From Enterobacter chengduensis (GTDB taxonomy: Bacteria > Pseudomonadota > Gammaproteobacteria > Enterobacterales > Enterobacteriaceae), in the NCBI RefSeq assembly GCF_001984825.2, contig NZ_CP043318.1, positions 1,302,001 through 1,366,000 of the forward strand: a DNA stretch of 64,000 bases. Direction: 5' to 3'. A model generated the notes under the pieces. That model ran no database searches, had not been told where the DNA came from, and saw only the letters and a program-made list of their open reading frames with translations. Shown piece by piece: positions 61,559-64,000 of the stretch (positions within the stretch are counted from its first letter, which is position 1; the number at the start of each line of letters is the position of its first letter). A program made the position numbers and the translations under genes.

Positions 61559-61620
61559 TTGTTCCCCTGACTTTCTCTCCACGCCTCCCTCATGAGCGCG
61601 GTGACGCTTGCTAACGCATG

Positions 61621-61639
61621 GATAATGCGTATAGTTCTC
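61621..61639 (+). promoter_or_regulatory. Fur-like box upstream of the TonB-dependent receptor
   Basis: GATAATGCGTATAGTTCTC matches 13 of 19 Fur consensus positions, and its complement GAGAACTATACGCATTATC has the same character. It is 76 bases before the receptor start. Confidence 0.55.
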
Positions 61640-61714
61640 ATTTGCATTGCAGTCAACATACTCTAAGGCCCGATAACGGGTCGTTTTTTGCGCGCACTTT
61701 CAAATGAGTTAACG

Positions 61715-63898
61715 ATGAACAACACCAACATACACAAAACGCTGCTGGCGCTCGCCGTTGGCGCGGTGACGCATTCCGCCTTCGCGGCGGAGGATCAAAA
61801 AGAGGACACCCTCGTTGTGCAATCTGCCCCTGCCGGCGATTTCAAACCCGGTGGTGACCAGCTGGTACCGGCCTTCCTTGACGGACAGGTGGCGAACGGC
61901 GGGCGTATGGGGATGCTGGGCCAGCAGAACGCCATGGACGTGCCGTTTAACATCATCAGCTATACCTCGAAGCTGGTAGAAGATCAGCAGGCGAAAACCA
62001 TAGCCGATGTCGTCGCTAACGACGCCGGGGTGCAGTTCGTTCAGGGGTACGGCAACAGCGCGGAAACCTACCGCATCCGTGGCCTGAAGTTTGACGGCGA
62101 CGATATGACCTTTGGCGGCCTGTCCGGCGTGCTGCCGCGCCAGGTGGTGGATACCCAGATGGTCGACCGCATTGAGATCTTCAAAGGGGCTAACTCGCTG
62201 ATGAACGGCGCGGCAAGCTCCGGCGTGGGCGGGATGATCAACCTTGAGCCAAAACATGCGGGGGAACTCCCGCAGGCTAAAGTCGGCGTGGACTACACTT
62301 CGGATTCCCAGATAGGCACGACGCTGGATGCGGGCCGTCGCTATGGCGACGACGACCAGTTTGGCGCGCGGGTGAACCTGGTCCATCGCGAAGGGGAAAC
62401 CGGCATACCGAACGACCGCCGCCGCACCACGCTGCTTTCAACCGGTCTGGATTACAGCGGTGACCGCTTCCGCACCTCGCTGGATCTGGGCTATCAGAAG
62501 AAAACCTTCCACGGCAGCCCGACCAGCGTGAATATTTCGGCGGTCGATTTCGTGCCCGAACCGCCGAAAAACGATCGTAACTTCTCGCAGAAGTGGGCCT
62601 ACAGCAACATCGAAAACGAATTTGGGATGTGGCGCAGCGAGTACGACATCACCGACGGCTGGACCGCCTACACCGGTCTTGGCGCACAGCACGCGCACGA
62701 AGAAGGGATCTACAGCGCGCCGAAGCTGGTTGATAAAAGCGGTAAGGCAACGGTCAGCCGTCTTGATACCAACCGCATCAGCGATGCCGTCAGCGGCATG
62801 GCGGGTATTCGCGGCAACTTCACTACCGGCTTCGTCTCGCACAAGGTTAACGTTGGCTATTCGGCGATGACCAAAAACGAAAAAATCGCGTGGAAAATGT
62901 CGGCGGCGAAGGATAACCCGACCACCAACATCTATCACAACACAGGCGTTGATATGCCGGACAGCACCAACTTCAACGGCTCAGGCGGCAAATACAGCGA
63001 TCCGCTGACCAGCGGGCGCACCCGCACCCAGGGCTGGCTGCTGAGCGATACGCTGGGCGTACTGGACGACAAGCTGCTGTTCACCGCTGGCGCGCGCCAT
63101 CAGAAAGTGGTTATCCGCGGATATAACAAAGTGACTGGTGCAGAAAATGCGGCGGACGGCTTCGACGGCAGCCGCTGGATGCCCACCTACGGCGTGGTCT
63201 ATAAGCCGTGGGAGCCGATTTCTCTTTATGCCAACCACACCGAGGCGCTACAGCCGGGCAAAACCGCGCCCAACAGCGCCACCAATTACGGCCAGAGCAC
63301 CGGTATCGTCCACTCGAAGCAGAACGAAGTGGGCGTGAAGGCGGACTTTGGCCGCGTGGGCGGATCGCTTGCGCTGTTCGAAATCAAAATGCCGTCGGCG
63401 ATCCTTGACGACAGCGGTCACTATGGACTGGACGCCGAACAGCGTAACCGTGGCGTGGAGCTAAACGTCTTCGGCGAGCCAGCGCTGGGGATGCGCCTGA
63501 ACGCCAGCGCCACCTGGCTGCAGGCCGAGCTCACCAAAACCAAAAATGGCGTGAATCAGGGTAACGATGCGATCGGTGTCCCGAACTTTTACGCCGTGCT
63601 GGGTGCAGAGTACGACATCAAGCCGATTGACGGTCTAACCGCGACCGCGCGCGTGAACCACTCCGGGGCACAGTACGCTGACCTGGCAAACACCAAAAAG
63701 CTGGACAGCTACACCACGCTGGATCTGGGGATGCGCTATCGCTTCGCGGTGAACCACAATGCAAACCAGATGACCGTCCGCGCGGGCATCGACAACGTGA
63801 CCAATGAAAACTACTGGGCTAGCGTGGACGATTCCGGTACCTACATCACGCAGGGTGAACCGCGAACCTTTAAGGTCTCGGTTGGCTACGCGTTTTAA
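61715..63898 (+). CDS. TonB-dependent siderophore receptor (ferrichrome-type, FcuA-like)
   Basis: Outer-membrane ferric-siderophore receptor. The 727-residue protein has a signal peptide MNNTNIHKTLLALAVGAVTH ending AFA (about 23), a TonB-box-like EDTLVVQS, a plug domain (TIADVVANDAGVQFVQGYGN, YRIRGL, MNGAASSGVGGMINLEPKHA) and a 22-strand barrel ending FKVSVGYAF with terminal Phe. The plug and barrel resemble hydroxamate receptors such as FcuA; the ligand is inferred only. ATG 61715 is chosen because it starts the signal peptide. Probably separately transcribed from fbpABC (terminator and own Fur-like box). Confidence 0.88.
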   Translation: MNNTNIHKTLLALAVGAVTHSAFAAEDQKEDTLVVQSAPAGDFKPGGDQLVPAFLDGQVANGGRMGMLGQQNAMDVPFNIISYTSKLVEDQQAKTIADVVANDAGVQFVQGYGNSAETYRIRGLKFDGDDMTFGGLSGVLPRQVVDTQMVDRIEIFKGANSLMNGAASSGVGGMINLEPKHAGELPQAKVGVDYTSDSQIGTTLDAGRRYGDDDQFGARVNLVHREGETGIPNDRRRTTLLSTGLDYSGDRFRTSLDLGYQKKTFHGSPTSVNISAVDFVPEPPKNDRNFSQKWAYSNIENEFGMWRSEYDITDGWTAYTGLGAQHAHEEGIYSAPKLVDKSGKATVSRLDTNRISDAVSGMAGIRGNFTTGFVSHKVNVGYSAMTKNEKIAWKMSAAKDNPTTNIYHNTGVDMPDSTNFNGSGGKYSDPLTSGRTRTQGWLLSDTLGVLDDKLLFTAGARHQKVVIRGYNKVTGAENAADGFDGSRWMPTYGVVYKPWEPISLYANHTEALQPGKTAPNSATNYGQSTGIVHSKQNEVGVKADFGRVGGSLALFEIKMPSAILDDSGHYGLDAEQRNRGVELNVFGEPALGMRLNASATWLQAELTKTKNGVNQGNDAIGVPNFYAVLGAEYDIKPIDGLTATARVNHSGAQYADLANTKKLDSYTTLDLGMRYRFAVNHNANQMTVRAGIDNVTNENYWASVDDSGTYITQGEPRTFKVSVGYAF

Positions 63899-64000
63899 GC
63901 GTTCCACCTCGTTATCCGGGGCACGGATGCCCCAATCCCTTGCTACCTCCAGCATGAAGTGTTAAAACGTGCCCCTTCTAAAAAAGAGACAGGGGTAGGA
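63899..64000. other. Right-edge non-coding sequence
   Basis: A small stem GGGGCA/TGCCCC (63918-63923 and 63928-63933) after the receptor may be its terminator, but no T-run follows directly. No gene is visible before the window ends. Confidence 0.4.

Overview
The window is chromosomal DNA from an enterobacterium, most likely the Enterobacter cloacae complex or a close relative such as Leclercia or Lelliottia. This is inferred from near-identity of many proteins to E. coli and Salmonella families, the conserved order acrA-acrR-mscK-rsmS-priC-ybaN-apt-dnaX-ybaB-recR-htpG-adk-hemH-gsk-ybaL-fsr-ushA-ybaK-chiX-ybaP-copA-cueR, and a Salmonella-type fim cluster beside the argU tRNA. No species call is possible without a database.

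Positions 1-45000 are mostly conserved backbone. They hold the AcrAB repressor and operator, the mechanosensitive channel MscK, a DNA replication and repair block (priC, dnaX with its programmed frameshift, ybaB-recR), HtpG with a sigma-32 promoter, purine and haem genes, copper export with its CueR switch, iron export (fetAB), tesA-ybbAP, purEK, lpxH-ppiB, cysS and folD. Relative to E. coli K-12 the aes gene is absent between hemH and gsk, ybaQ is absent beside ybaP, and glsA-ybaT is absent between copA and cueR. A porin sits where K-12 has rhsD. A MalI/MalX-like PTS permease and repressor are inserted between ybcI and ybcJ. The Hfq-dependent small RNA ChiX can be read between ybaK and ybaP.

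Positions 45000-54000 hold a type 1 fimbrial cluster of Salmonella architecture: fimA, fimI, chaperone, usher, adhesin and fimF on the plus strand, then fimZ, fimY and an EAL-domain gene on the minus strand. There is no fimW and no recognisable invertible promoter. The argU tRNA follows.

Positions 54335-57590 form a small scarred island at argU: an integrase C-terminal remnant, a serine-recombinase remnant, a candidate polymorphic toxin with its immunity gene, a DUF1471 gene cut short by an IS3-family element, and the internally deleted IS itself. Next comes an iron island (57800-63900): an FbpABC-type ferric ABC transporter behind a Fur-like box, and a TonB-dependent siderophore receptor behind a second Fur-like box.

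A distinctive family of short GC-rich palindromic repeats (core CCCTCACCCTAACCCTCTCC) occurs at seven gene 3' ends. At one of them the repeat has become coding sequence for the last residues of two convergent genes, mscK and rsmS. The most interesting regions are the toxin-immunity pair at argU, the repeat-derived C-termini, and the unusual non-coding regions of the fim cluster.
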